From contig NC_061510.1 of the NCBI RefSeq assembly GCF_022539505.1, positions 396,658,249 through 396,722,248 of the forward strand: a DNA stretch of 64,000 nucleotides, in the 5' to 3' direction. This DNA is from Lolium rigidum (taxonomy: Eukaryota; Streptophyta; Magnoliopsida; Poales; Poaceae). Of this stretch, positions 33,651-46,005 are shown piece after piece. Each line of letters begins with the position of its first letter. Position 1 is the stretch's first letter. A program made the position numbers and the translations under genes. A model generated the notes under the pieces. The model was not told the origin of the DNA. It searched no databases and was given only the letters and a program-made list of their open reading frames with translations.

Positions 33651-35339
33651 ATCCAATGCCATGTCATACCTACTGGATTACTATTCCAGTGCCGCATACG
33701 TATGGCAAGGGAGCTACCATAGCGTCCTGGCACACTTGTAGCGAGATTGATCCATCTGATCGAGTGGAGATAGCAGATGATGGCCAACGATCTGGCCACA
33801 AACGATGACATACACACAGGCTGATCGGCTGTTCTGGTTCTGCGAGGCTTGGATGGGTGCATTGCTACAAAACATGGGCTTAAGTAGAGCAAAGAGATCT
33901 TAGACGATTCAGACTTAACTAAATTTCAGTCACATGACGCCACCGTTATAATCCAGTTGTAACTCACGTGTAACTCATAGATCAGTATGAATCTTCAAGC
34001 AAATTCGATGGTGTCGCTTGTTTGCAGAACAAAACATTATTTGATTCTTTTCGTTGGCTTTTCTCTCAAAATTTCAATTGTAGAAGTAAAAATATTCAAA
34101 CATATTTTAGTAGATAAAATGTTTCGCACTCAAATAACCAATATAAAGTGAAAAAGTGAGTTATCTTTTGTTTCTGAGCTACACAATTTAAATCGTTGTC
34201 TTTTTTTTGCTGTCCTCTTCAATATCTTCACGATGAATTATCCTTATTGGTACTCTGATAGCAACAAACATCGCACAATTAACAATAATTTTGTAGTCAC
34301 ATAGCATTATGCTTATTTGTGAAGCATATATGTTAGATTTTACAAAAATAATCGGTAAGTCATATCTGTATATGCATATGTAAATGATCTATTTTACTAT
34401 AAACTACTATAAACCAACGTTTTATCGGAACTTGACATGATATTACGGATTGACATCACCATTTTCATCATTTTTTCTATTTTTTTATTTTTTGTCCAAA
34501 GTTTATCTTTGATTTAGGACGTTGTACTCAATATAACCCGTCATGGTTGATTGTTATTTATCCATGCAAACTAACTATGTACTTGAAACTTACTGAGCCC
34601 ACCACAAGATAGAGTTAAAGTTGCTCATATTTAAATATTGTAATTGTTTTTCATCACTCTAGTTAGCACAAAGCTCCAAATAATATTTTGATGAAGTATT
34701 GCATAACATAATTTGGGGATCTATGGAGGATTTTGTATAAGATATTAAGATATATATATGATTCTTAAGATAACTCGGATGTTTATCATTGAAACTATAC
34801 TGATGCTAAACTAACCCTGCATTATCTCACAGTAGTTATATTTTTCTCAATAGAAACTAATGTGCTATACTGAATATTACGCCCTAAATCGAATGCAAGT
34901 TTATAAATATTTAGTTTACTCACACGTCTTAAGAAATTGCAAGAGATAGGTTAGCAAATATGTTGGTGGAATAATCCAGAATGTACAAGAAATAAGAGAA
35001 ATATCTTGATAAGCTTTTCTAGACTATTATCCAGGTTACGTGCAACCTTTAAAAGAATTATTATAGAGGTATTAGTGACAAGTTGAGCTGCAACTTTTCC
35101 TTTTGATTGGAAAAATTAATGGAGCGGTGGCGGCCAAGTGATTAGCTTGGTCGTTCCTACAAGTGCTCATTGTAAGATGCAATCTTTCCGATAAGTAGAG
35201 TTTGCCGAACAACAGAGATCACACACTTGTTTGGTAACTTCAGCCGCAAAACTAAACAAAGTAGAGCAAGTTAAAGGAGCGAGAGTTCTAGAAGAGAAGG
35301 GTTCGTGTTACTAGTGGCGGTGATGGTGATTGTGTCCTA
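33651..35339. other. AT-rich insertion within the module array, no gene seen
   Basis: Breaks module copy V from copy VI. A minus-strand frame at 33533-33892 has no recognisable domain. No clear terminal repeats found. Confidence 0.45.
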
Positions 35340-35536
35340 TGCGACAGTTGACTTCCTCAGGAAAATGCTCACTACAGTCTCTCTAGTCTCTCTGCTCATG
35401 TTAATTTTCCAAGGATCTCTCTCCCTTTCATAGTTTCTTTCCCTGACCTTTGTGGAGCTTGCGTGTGCCTCACTGCCTTCACATTTTCTTGTGGTTGTTT
35501 CCCGACAATAATACTGACGAGGGTTGTGGTTTTTTG

Positions 35537-36607
35537 CAGGGCCGGGCCGACAAAAATCCGGGCCCCGTGCGAAGTACTAAAATGGGCCCCTATTTTATAA
35601 AATTTTAAACTATTCAAAAATATAATGTATATGTCTTACTATCTTAAACATCAGTTGGATATATTAAAAATTATTCCTATTCATCTCTTTATTCCATAAT
35701 ATTTATTTGAATAACAACATTTTTTAGGTTTTTTGAAATAAAATCATCAATATTATCCTAATAATCAATCTTGTCCAACACTTCACTCTCAAGTGATATT
35801 CTCGTTAAATCATTGACTCTTTGTTGTGTCATCCTAATACGCATAAATGATTTTAATAGTTCAATTTAAAAAAGTACCATTTTGCTGATGCAACGGTCAC
35901 ATAAATGATCAATAAAATTCTATATGAAATATTTACATTGGAAAAAACAATTATGACATTTTAAATAATACAAAAACTTCAATAGGCCCTATATTTTCTT
36001 TTGGAATGAATTCTTGAAGAAATTTCAGCTCAACATATAGATCATTGGCATCGATTTTATATTCATTTTTATCTTTTGTAAGGGCAGCCTCAAGATTCTC
36101 ACAAGAAGATAAGCCGCAAGCCGCAACATTGTTGATCATCAATCAGGCGAGAAGAACGCAGAAGATAAGGGAAATTTAATTTACCTTGTCTAGTCGCTGG
36201 ACGGATGCGTGACGGCTCGAGTTTTTCCGTCCCGGCGTCAGCGGCGCCGTGGGAGTGAAACAAACATCGCTCGTCGCTGCCTTTTCCTTTAGCGAGTAGC
36301 TGCAGTGCGGATCGGATCAGGGAAGGAGGCGATGAGGCTAGTACGCGAGGACGGTTCGTTGGCTATCTCGTGACTTGTGATGTCGCCTCTCGCTTTGACT
36401 GCCCACGATCGCTGAGTAACACGAAGATTCTCTGGCTCCGTGCGAAACCCGCGTAGCATTTCAAGGCCCAGTACGTGCCTTTGTATACTTTCTCTATTTT
36501 TTCTATACAAGTAATTAAGTATATAGGCCTATATAAAAATTTGGGGCCCCCCAAATTCTGGGGCCTGTGCAAGATGCACAGTCGGCACATCTGGCCGCTC
36601 GGGCCTG
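35537..36607. mobile_element. hAT transposon, 1071 bp, with 8-bp target duplication
   Basis: GTTTTTTG flanks both sides (35529-35536 and 36608-36615). The ends are CAGGGCCGGGC and the inverted GCTCGGGCCTG, the CAGG-type hAT terminus. It contains hAT transposase remnants on the minus strand. Confidence 0.85.
35700..36142 (-). pseudogene. hAT transposase C-terminal remnant
   Basis: The minus strand reads CENLEAALTKDKNE then DANDLYVELKFLQEFIPKEN, the region before the dimerisation domain in ZMYM1-like hAT transposases. After stops and frameshifts a VASAKW-like and a QRVNDLTRISLESEVLDKI-like stretch match the hATC dimerisation block. The N-terminal zinc finger and most of the catalytic core are missing, so it is non-functional. 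Confidence 0.7.
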
Positions 36608-37020
36608 GTTTTTTGTTCTAAACCTTCGTCTACACTCTACACCGACGAACTGTTTCGTCAAGTGCATTCCATTTCTTGTGACTACTATTTTTAGAAGTGG
36701 TGTTTTCTTCTTCTATGCGCCATGGAAGCTTTTGAGCGAGGGTATATATGCAGTTGCCCGAGGTGGATCGTGTTACCGCAATGTTGGACAGGAAGCTGCA
36801 GCCTGAAGGAGCTGCTGCGCACTCAGAGTCGCCTTTGAGCAGCTGTACTGGGAATGAAGGAGCGACTCACAGTTGCCAAGGGGAGCTGATCTGAAGGACT
36901 GAAGCAACGAGCCAACGAGAGACACCTTCGGTCGGTCGGGTGCTGTAATTCCAGGGTTCAGTGCTTCCGTGCAAACACGGCCGGAGCTGTGCCCGCCGCC
37001 GAGACGAGCTACGGATTGCA

Positions 37021-37746
37021 GAAGAGGCGGCCGTGCTGCTTCCGTGATCAGGCCAGTCAGCCCAGTGTGTTTGCCTTCCTCGCTACCGACTCCCGAGAAT
37101 CATGGCGTCGCTGCCGTCTGTCGCCAAATCCCGCAACGAAACGCAAGCACGCGTCGCCCCTTTAATTAACTGCCGCGGCGAGCCGGTCTCCTTCATCGTC
37201 CGCCGCGTCTTCCGCAATCCAAAGCTACTGCCGACCGCCCGTCTGCAAATTGCCATGGTGCTCTACTGCGTTCGTCGTAGAGGAAGATCGAGCTCAGTAT
37301 TTAGCTCCCTCTGACGCTAATTTGGGCTCTGCTGGCCGCTATTTTTCGTTTGATCACCTCCTCACTGACTGCCGGCCACCGTTGAAAAGAAAAGACTGAT
37401 TGCCGCAGTGCCGCACCTTCATTAGTAATGGCGTGCTCGGTAAACTGCGTTGATTTCTGCCTCCCGGGCGGCATATATCGTTGGGGCCTGCTTGAGTGCT
37501 TGACACAGTCAAAAAACCATGTCATGTACTGCATTGCACGTTCTTGCATTAGAACACCAACTTTTCATGCTTTTATTGATTTTAGGCGACTAATGCAAAT
37601 GTTGGGTATTTAGTTGCCCAAACATATTTCATATGGTCACCTTGTTTTTGAGTGCTAAAGTAGCCCAACACTGGCCCGCAAAATAAAAGTTACCAACACT
37701 AACAGGTAATTTGATAGACATGCAATCCGACATATAATAAGCATTG
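37021..37746. other. No supported gene
   Basis: A 70-codon frame at 37102-37314 starts after GC-rich sequence but has no family match. The rest is ordinary. Confidence 0.4.
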
Positions 37747-39178
37747 GAACATCTCCAGTCGCGTCCCACAAACCGTCCCCAAACGGCGCCGGATTGAGCA
37801 TTTGGGGAACGTGTTTCGTCCGTGCCGTATTTGGAGGACGTCGCTCCCCAGTCTCGTCCCCCAAACGCCACCCCAAACATTAAAATACTCTTTTTTGTTT
37901 ATTTGCATTTTTATTTCAATAAAAGGGAGAAACATTCCACAAACTAATACATGATTGGGAACATGGTTTACACGAAGACACAATTTGGAACATGGTTTTT
38001 CACAAACTAATACATAATTTGAACCACGGTTGATACAAATATAAAACATTGCAAAAAACTAAACCTAACTAGGCCGGGCATGGAAGGTTTCGTGTGTTCG
38101 CTGCCAAGAAAGAACACTCGAGGGCACACCCAATCACCCAAACTGGAAAATCCAGCTGGTGAGGTGCCCCTGTTGGTTCTTCCGAGGAAGAACAACCAGA
38201 AACATCCATGCATATTTTCGCTGCGAAGAAACAACACTCGTCAGTCGTCGTCCTCCTCAGCGTTGTCGTCGCGGTAGTGCCGGCGGCAACGCGTCTCGTC
38301 GAACACGTTGATGCTCATGTCCCTGTCGCCAAAGTAGGAGAACACGAGCACGAAGCCGGCTTGGAGGCGGTGGTAGCGCGCGAACCTCTCCCAGCCGATG
38401 TGGAGGTACATCTTGCCGCGCGCGTCGTAGATCACGTCGACGATTTACCGGCAGTAGCCGCAGGCAGCCTCCTGCAGATGCAGCGAGCCCGGGAGCCCGT
38501 CGCCGGCGACGAAGTCGGCGAAGGTGTCCGACAGCCTCTGGATACCGTGTGGGTCGCCCTTGAGGATGATGACGAACTTGATCAGCACGGGCCCCTCCTC
38601 GTCCTGCATGTACGACGATGGAGACAACAGCGCCGCAGGCGACGTCGAGCGTGCAGCTCTACCGCGGCCACGACCACGGCCGCGAGCTCGGCCTGCGCCT
38701 CTACCAGCCATGGCGTCGACTCTTGAGATGGTGGCGGCTAGGATTGGGGAGAGAGGCGCTAGGGTTTGTGTGTGAGAGAGACGATGAGAGGCGACCCTTT
38801 TTATAGGCCGGAGGGAGGTGGGGGAGTGGTGGCGCTCATTAACGCCGGCACGCAGAGCTAGGCGCAACGAGACGCTTCGCTGCGCCTCTGCGGGAACTGC
38901 ACCGTCGCTGCGCGCCAATAACTTCCGTCGCGAGGTAGGCGACGGTTAGGTTGTGCCGCTGACGCGTCGGTCCCGCCACTCCCCGCCTCGCTTTTCGGTG
39001 TGTCCGGCGGCCCCGGAGCGTCCCCTGTGTAGCGCGGATGGGCTCGGGGCACCGGACACCGTATCGGGCCGCGCCGGACAAAAAACGGCTTTGAGGGACG
39101 CGGCCGAGAACGTTTTTTTATCCGGCGCGCCCTAAATTCCTTTAGGGGACGGTTTGAGAAATGCGACTGGAGATGCTC
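37747..39178. mobile_element. Harbinger-like element, 1432 bp, carrying a B3-like gene
   Basis: The left end GAACATCTCCAGTCGCG and the right end, read inward GAGCATCTCCAGTCGCA, are inverted repeats that continue for ~33 bp to AAACCGTCCCC. The flanks are TTG and TTA, close to the TWA duplication of PIF/Harbinger. No DDE transposase inside. Confidence 0.8.
38241..38711 (-). pseudogene. B3-like DNA-binding domain gene with one internal stop
   Basis: The start is the ATG at 38711. Residues 1-20 are an Arg/Gly-rich basic tract (GRGRGRGR). From about residue 40 a B3-like fold reads PVLIKFVIILKGD, RLSDTFADFVAG, then after a TAA at 38445-38447 in the same frame VIYDARGKMYLHIGWERFAR, LQAGFVLVFSYFGD and INVFDETRCRRHY, ending in an acidic tail. 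The GW-RFA and G-LVF-Y motifs fit the C-terminal half of a B3 domain. The whole reading frame is 156 codons with a single nonsense change, so inactivation looks recent. It sits inside Harbinger-type ends and may be cargo. Confidence 0.65.
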
Positions 39179-39181
39179 TTA

Positions 39182-41026
39182 CCACGCAGAACTAGTACAC
39201 CTACTACATTATTTAAGCACCACGAGTTAACCAAACAATAGCTCATGGTACATGAAAAATTACCACCCGTGGGGTTAAGACCTGGTAGAATTAGAGGGAA
39301 CATGGTACGCTTTTGAAATCAAACGTTGTCACACTCTTCCTACTCATTCCCCTCTTGCTCGAGCCAACTCCATCGGTTGTCATCCAAACTGCAAGACTGT
39401 CTTCACCATCTCGGCTTGGTCTCGGCTTGGTCTCTAGGGCTATCCATTTTGGCGAAGCCGACAACAGTGTCGGTGAGATGAGCTGCATTATTGGCGCCAC
39501 ACGAGCCGTTACCCTCGGTTTTGACGGCAAGCTCATGTTCCTCGACCGATAAAAACAGTCCATGGAAAGCTCATGTTTCTCAACAAACTCCAAATGTTTC
39601 AATATGCAACCAAATAGTTAGTAGCATATAAATTATAGGATCGTCAAAATGTTGTTGAGATGGACAAATCAATAGTGGATAGGTCAAACATACACTTAGA
39701 AGGCTCACTTTTAAATCTACTTCCATACGGCTATAAAGATTCTCTTGTTGCCGTGAACAAAGTAAGTAAATTGTTAGCATCAGTGAGATTTCTGGTTCCA
39801 AGCAATTAAAGTTCCCACTGAGGCTCCTTCTAATGGCTGAAACACATAGGAACTGGGTTTCTGTGGTAGAAAGATATGGCTTTGAATAGAGAGATTTTCT
39901 GCAGCTTAGGTTCTTATAAGCACAAAATATCCGAGTGTGCAAAATTAACCAAATGGTATATAGTGGTGTTTTTGTCATTGCCTCCTAAACCCTTAAACTA
40001 CATGAAGCGATATTCATCGTGAACCTATAGCACCACCCAAGTCAATAGAAAAATAAATCATGTGAGACCAATAGAGTGAGATAAAAAGATTAGGGAACAT
40101 AGTTAAGCTTTCCAGCGTTACTGGGGTTTACAACACGCATTTGAAAGGGATATAGATAGTGATGTCTAGGGCTTTAAAGGCACCTCCAGTATGCATCACC
40201 AACTTCGAAGGAGAAGAAATAGATATTGTTGCGGCATATTGACCGATTAATTAGACCTAAATGGTATCATTAGTGTTTGTTTTCTTACCCCAACCAGTTA
40301 CATGAAAATGAATTTTGCAAGATCATATCTAGGATAAATTTTGGGATTGCTTTTGATGCAGCTATGTCGTTGTGTTACAGGTTGCCATTTCTCTGTCTTA
40401 TATGAAAAACATGTTTCTTCTAAGGAAAATACAATTTCACTAATAATGTAAAACTTATTAGATCACATTTAAGTAAGATAATGTTTTTGATATATATATT
40501 AGAAATTTCTCATTCATTTTCAAAATCGTCACCACAAGTAACCGAGCCTATTGGGGACTAGAATTAAACCTTCACATTTTTGTAATTTATTTATTTTTCT
40601 TTATAACTTTAGTACCATATTTAAAAAATCACCTTGAAGCGAAACATTGCACCGCCTTGAGAGAATAATATTGTACTTATTGGAGATATATAGTTATAGC
40701 TTTGAAATACAAATGAGATATCTAACATTGAAATTTCAAGTGCTAAACTAGACCTACATTTCTTTCTCGTGTTATAACTATTTCTAATAGAAAGTTGTTT
40801 CTTTAGTAGAATACTACCTCCTGAAGTATGCTAATATGGATATAATTTCTTTATAACTTCCATCTATCCATATTGTATTTTGTATATATATCATAGATGG
40901 TTCTAGAGTATACCACCAAGAAAGCATATCTTATATGTGCACAAATGACTAGTATGTAGGTTAGTCCTGATTTGGTAGTAAATTTAGATTGATCGGTGAA
41001 AAGTTTAGGAGCACAAGTGCCTTAGG
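39182..41026. other. AT-rich, no gene seen
   Basis: Short frames such as 39291-39602 lack known motifs. Confidence 0.5.
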
Positions 41027-41318
41027 CCTTTCACAGTGGGGTCTCTTAGCGTGGCATCAGAGGTGTTTTTCTTATTTGGCACTATATTAAATAAGAGACA
41101 TTGGTGTTGTATCTTAGCTAAGACAATTGTTACACGGAGCTATAGGAACCATTCTTGGCATAATCTCATGCATGCATGCATGTCTACATGATCATTAAAT
41201 AAACGTAAAACTCTTAAGATACAATATAGTGTAGAAGTTGTCTCTTAAATATTGATACAACTCTTAACATACACTGGTAGCCAAAATAACATGCTAAAAT
41301 ACAATGCATTGTGAAAGG
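41027..41318. mobile_element. MITE with CCTTTCACARTG ends
   Basis: CCTTTCACAGTG at 41027 and CATTGTGAAAGG ending at 41318 form inverted ends of a 292-bp AT-rich element. No clear target duplication. Confidence 0.5.
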
Positions 41319-41371
41319 TATTATTCCAAATGCATTTACTGATTGTTATGGTTGGAGGTGGATGGAGTTTT

Positions 41372-41905
41372 TACATGGGACACAAGAAATATTTATTCCC
41401 AAAAACTTATGTGCAAACATAGAATGTCTGGATGTATATGTGAATTTATTCTAAAACATTAACATTTTAAAATGTGTATCCAAACATTGAGTTCATATAT
41501 GCACCCAAGAGCCAAGTTGAATTTCCAGTAGGTGGTGCTTTGACTCCTAGGTGTATAAAACTATTATAAAAAATGCATAATAAAAATTTTTTTGGAATAT
41601 TAAAAAAATTGAACAAATATTTCACGTGTATATCCCAACATTCTATATTCTCACACAAGTTTTCTGAGAAAAAAAGACAAAAAAATGTCCTGTGAAGAGT
41701 CAATGTTGGAGTTGAATCTTGTCATTTTTTACATGGGACACAAAAAAAAAATTCCGTAAACTTATGTGCGAATATGGAATGTCGGGGTGTAGATGTGATT
41801 TTCTTTCTAAAATTCTAACATTGTAAATGTGTATCCAAACAATGGGTTCATATGTATGCGGGAGCCGAGTTAAATTTCTGGTTATGGTTCCATGCTCGGT
41901 CTTAG
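41372..41905. repeat. Direct repeat pair, ~180 bp each
   Basis: 41372-41550 and 41725-41905 both start TTTTTACATGGGACACAA, then ACTTATGTGCRAA, GTGTATCCAAACA and GAGTTRAATTTC. Spacing is about 353 bp. Non-coding. Confidence 0.7.
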
Positions 41906-42480
41906 TACTACATATTTTCAAATGGGCCACTAGGACTGAAGCTAGCTCGTGTGGACACTTTTATCATGAAATCATTCAAGGAACTGATGGACTCCACTCC
42001 ATCTGTTCCAAAGAAATTGAAGTTGTACTTTGTCCTCAATCAAATTTCTCTAAATTTGATTGTATTATAAAAAATCCAATATCTACAATTTCTACAACTG
42101 AAAAATCGAGCCTATGCATCATGAGTTTTTTTCTGAATAAACAACATGAAAATGGTTTGTAACTTAGAGATCAACATGAATAAACAACATGAACATGTAC
42201 CGAAGCGCAAAGTGAACACAACTGCTGGATCGCCAGCCTGAAGTCACCGACCGAATCGGATGCCAAAACCCTGTCGCCAAGGATTCCCCGTCCAACTAGG
42301 CGTCTTCCCGGTGATGTTCGATTCGGCCACCACTTTTCGCGCGCTTTCCTGATGCTTCGCCTCCGTGGGGTGTCCAGACCAACCAATCAAAATCGCCTTT
42401 GCCGTGCCCGGCCGACACGCATGCCCTACCACCTTTCTCCTCACACGCCACGTCTCTCCCCCGGCCACACACGGCTCGCC
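41906..42480. other. Upstream region of the CYSTM gene, no other gene seen
   Basis: Becomes GC-rich from about 42230. No additional frame supported. Confidence 0.5.
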
Positions 42481-42486
42481 GGCCGG

Positions 42487-42495
42487 CTATAAGTA
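42487..42495 (+). promoter_or_regulatory. TATA box of the CYSTM gene
   Basis: CTATAAGTA lies ~150 bp upstream of the start codon, so transcription may begin near 42518. Confidence 0.55.
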
Positions 42496-42637
42496 AACTC
42501 AGCCGCCGCCCAGAAACGCCATTAGCCACCCAGTTACCTGCTCCATTCACCATTCACCTGCTCCACTACCCATCTCCCTGCTCCACCGTCGACACGCACA
42601 GAGCGAGTTCGTCGCGCTCGTCTCTCGGGCGATCAAG

Positions 42638-43057
42638 ATGAGCGATCCCAAGTACGCCTACCCCTACCCGGCGCAAGGTAGTACTGATCATGATCTTGAT
42701 TTCAAGGATGAGAAAGAGTAATTGTTGCTGATCGATCTCCCTTTTGGTTGTGCAGGTTACTACCAGGGAGGGCCGTACCAGGGTGGACCGTACCAGGGGC
42801 CTCCGGTGATGGCGCCGCCGCAGTACGCCCCGCCGCCGCCCAGGGCGCAGCCCAGCTTCCTCGAAGGATGGTATGTACATACGGCTAATTACACCAATTA
42901 TTCGACTTCTTAGCTCAGTTAAGCTATGATCAAGAAGCTAATAACTACTGTACTTACTAAACTTTGTGCTTTGGTATTGTGTAGCTTGGCTGCGCTTTGT
43001 TGCTGTTGCTTGATCGACGAGTGCTGCTGCGACCCGTCCATCATCTTCGTCGGGTAA
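42638..43057 (+). CDS. CYSTM-family cysteine-rich membrane peptide, three exons
   Basis: Exons 42638-42677, 42756-42870 and 42985-43057 with GT-AG introns make 75 aa. The N-terminal part is Pro/Gly/Tyr/Gln-rich with two GGPYQ repeats (YYQGGPYQGGPYQG). The C-terminal part is the CYSTM module: LEGCLAALCCCCLIDECCC followed by DP. The Cys-rich run inside a short hydrophobic helix is diagnostic of this family of tail-anchored, stress-related plant peptides, which sit in the plasma membrane and may be palmitoylated. Length and exon layout fit the family. All splice phases agree (phase 1, then phase 2). No damage seen. Its exact process is unknown; relatives act in metal, UV and pathogen responses. 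Confidence 0.93.
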
Positions 43058-44209
43058 ATCGAAAGGGGAGCCGGCCGTCTTGGCCCGCGGATCGATCAGC
43101 GCGTGAACTGTACAGAGGAAATGGCGCGAAGAGTACCACCTTAATTAATTACACAAGTTGTTGCTACGCCATGATCTACATATATATTAGCTCATATATT
43201 GTTAATTTGTTATCTCACGGTGGTGCCTATGTATCTCGTCTACAACTAGTAACACGAGTGCTTGATGATCTTATCTGATCTTTACCCGTGCGTCTCACTT
43301 CTCCCCTGTATATGTATGTACCCTGTCAGTGTTGCAAGTGTGTTCCTCGCTCAACTATTTCATCGGTGCATTCGTTGATTCGCTGCTCAACTACTCTAAG
43401 ACTAGTATATATTACGCTTATAATTGTCAATGGATCGTGATTAATTTTAATTCCTCTTCTAATTGTGATTGGCTGGATACATGAGAGGGAGACCTCTGAA
43501 CAGGGAATGACACGGTTAAAGGCAACAATTTGCAGAATTAATGTTAAAGCAAATATATATCCACATATAAAGCATGTGATTCGACCAACAATGACGAAAG
43601 TATGTATGCGTTCAGACGCTCTCTCGAAAGTGCGAGCGAGTGCAAGACATTTCGAGAAAAAATAAGAAAGAATTGCCTGCCCTAATCGCGAGACACGGAT
43701 CTCATATCGCCATCACCGTATGGTCTCTGGGCGTCTACTCGATAATAATCAAGGGTCAAAAGGGGGATTGCGAGAGCAGTTGATAGACGGTTGAAGAACC
43801 GATCAAATATTATTGCAGAATAGGAAGTTGGATGTGTGTATGATTACACCACATAATGAGTCAAACAAGGACGTTTGCTACGAATATGAATATATTTGCT
43901 AGAAATAAAATAATGTCTTCCTTTTCGATGAAAAAACAAATCGACATCTCAATCTCCGAAAGCTTTTTCCTTACCCAGCTAATATCCCGCTCATACTCTC
44001 GCTATCCACAAAAGAATGTGTACTTCACTTTTTTTTTGGAACATCAAACCTTTCAAGTTTTACTTTGTACAAACATTTATGGCACCAATTAGTAGTATCA
44101 TTAGATCATGATAAGTACTCGTATCATACAACTATTTGGTTTCTTGGTTTCATAAATATTATTATGTTATTGCGGAAACTCGGTAAAAGTTATGTGAAAT
44201 TACATACTC
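43058..44209. other. 3' flank, no gene seen
   Basis: AT-rich after the CYSTM 3'UTR. No motif-bearing frames. Confidence 0.5.
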
Positions 44210-44500
44210 TAGCCAGTTCAATTAAAAGACCAATTTGACGGAAGAGTGCTAGGCAATTATGTTCAACACTTCCTCTCACGTCTAGGCTGGTGGGTGTTTT
44301 TTAAGATCTAGCACGGACCTTAAAGGTGTATCCTTGATTTTTTAGAAATACTGCGGATATTTATTTTAAGTACTGCGTTGGCAAGGAGTTGAACCCAGAA
44401 CCTTGTAGGTCTGATACCATGGTTGGAATTGCATGATGTAGCCAGTTCAACCAAAAAATCGATCTAATGGAAGAGAGTTGGTCAATTATATTCAACAAGT
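44210..44500 (-). repeat. tRNA-like (SINE-like) segment between two ~60-bp direct repeats
   Basis: TAGCCAGTTCAA followed by a related ~60 bp occurs at 44210 and 44439. Between them the minus strand has TGGTATCAGACC and GGTTCAACTCC (44395-44385), close to a tRNA B box. Clear A box not identified. Confidence 0.4.
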
Positions 44501-44520
44501 TTAACATAGCTTGACTCTAA

Positions 44521-44537
44521 CCCCCCCCCCCCCCCCC
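44521..44537. repeat. Poly-C tract (17 C)
   Basis: An unbroken run of 17 C in AT-rich surroundings. Confidence 0.9.
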
Positions 44538-45289
44538 GGCGGAAAATACACTCTCTCGAGGATGAAGGGAGTAGTTGATGGGACTTCGACTAATTCCATT
44601 CATAGGAGCACATTAGACCGAGTAAAAAAATTGTGGGAAAACTAAAAGTTCCACTGAATTGTACTAAAAACCGTGATTTATGCTTGTAGGAACACATTAG
44701 ACCGATTAATTCCATTCATAGTCTTGCCTCCACTCTATTTGTCCAATCTAGGGTTAGGTTTGCTATTGGACACCTTTATTGATTATAGAGGTTCAAACCA
44801 GAGACCTTTTTTCACGAAAAATGAGTATGTAAACTACCATTTTCATTATCCTTACAGATAGGAGGAAACCTTTACGGCGACCTATACATTCCATCTTGAT
44901 CTACAAACACGTCTTTTTGCCCGTGACTATCCAAAATCTAATGAAACATCTAATTTCATCCATCTACAGCAGGATAGCACTTACTTCTATGCTTCTCTTC
45001 ATCTTGAACGTGAAAAATTCGAGGTCTCTTGAACGAGCTTTTTTGTGAAAAAACACACATTCCGATCAGGCACATGGATCCTCTTTAAGTGATGGATTCC
45101 AGGTCTATGACAACATCAACATGAATATACCCCTGGCAGGGAAATGCATTTGATTTCTACCGTTCAACAATCAACACTTGTGTGCGTCAGCCTTACAAGT
45201 TACATGCCTGTGATGCGTTAACTGGAGCAAATTTGTGACTTTGGACTACATGTTTGCGGCCGTGTAACAGGGAAAATCGTGCCGGAACA
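44538..45289. other. No gene seen
   Basis: Contains a short direct repeat (ATTCCATTCATAG at ~44596 and ~44709). Confidence 0.45.
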
Positions 45290-46005
45290 CCAAAACAATG
45301 TGCTATTCAGTAAATGCCGCAAATACAAACTCCTCACTTTTGTGTGTGTGTGGTTTAAACTTTTGCATGCTGCACTTTCTTGTGTTTCTCTCCGTGGCAT
45401 GAGAGAAATAAGCTTCCTTCCATTTTTCTGAACTAGCAACTATTTTACATGCGATACAAAAACTCATTGCATTTTAGATATTAAATAAATAAATAAATAA
45501 ATACAAATTCCGAATTTCAGCCAAGTGCCATTTAGCAATTTGGTAAATACAAATTCAAATATTACACAATTTTTTCTGGTTTATTTATTTTTCATCCTGC
45601 ATTTTCTTCTTGAGCTCTTGGAAGAAATATTGTTCCTTCACTCTCCCGAAGTAGTAATTTCTCCAACTTTTGGAAGGAAATTTTGTCTGGTCTTACAAGT
45701 ATTTTATTTTTCATGTAAAAAAGTATTTTATTTTTCTCTAACTCTTAGAGGAGACTTTGGTCCAGGCAACCAAAAAAATTGAAAATATTTTAGCAATACC
45801 GTAAACAAATACAAACTTTAAATATCAGCCAAGTGCTATTTAGGAATTCAGAAAATGTTAATTTAAATATATAAATATTTTTTGTGAGTGGTTTATACTT
45901 TTGCATATGCATTTTCTCTTTTTTTCCTGCCCCGTCAGAGAAACACGCTTCCTACGTCCTCCTGACGTAGTAAACCTTTTTCTCGTGCCAAACAAAAGAA
46001 TTTAC
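45290..46005. repeat. Three diverged direct repeats, ~150 bp each
   Basis: Blocks at about 45295-45440, 45525-45670 and 45828-45990 share AATACAAA, GTGCYATTTAG, TTTTGCAT, GCATTTTCTTNTT and CTTCC...GTAGTAA. Non-coding. Confidence 0.55.

Larger units (their letters stand above)
35340..37020 (+). repeat. Module copy VI, split by a hAT element
   Basis: GACTTCCTCAGGAAAAT, TTTTCCAAGGATCTC and the TTGTGGTTTTTTG run lead to the insertion. The copy resumes at 36608 with TCTAAACCT, CGCCATGGAAGCT (36717) and GTGCTTCCGTGCAAACACG (36961). Confidence 0.7.

Noticed and set aside
33533..33892. 119-codon minus frame
   Set aside because: Overlaps module copy V and unrelated sequence; no family match.
35366..35372. 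CACTACA as a left CACTA end
   Set aside because: It lies inside a tandem module that recurs without it, and is not followed by the GGAATGG of the two right ends.
44385..44425. Functional tRNA gene
   Set aside because: Only a B-box-like stretch is present; I could not form a cloverleaf or find an A box.
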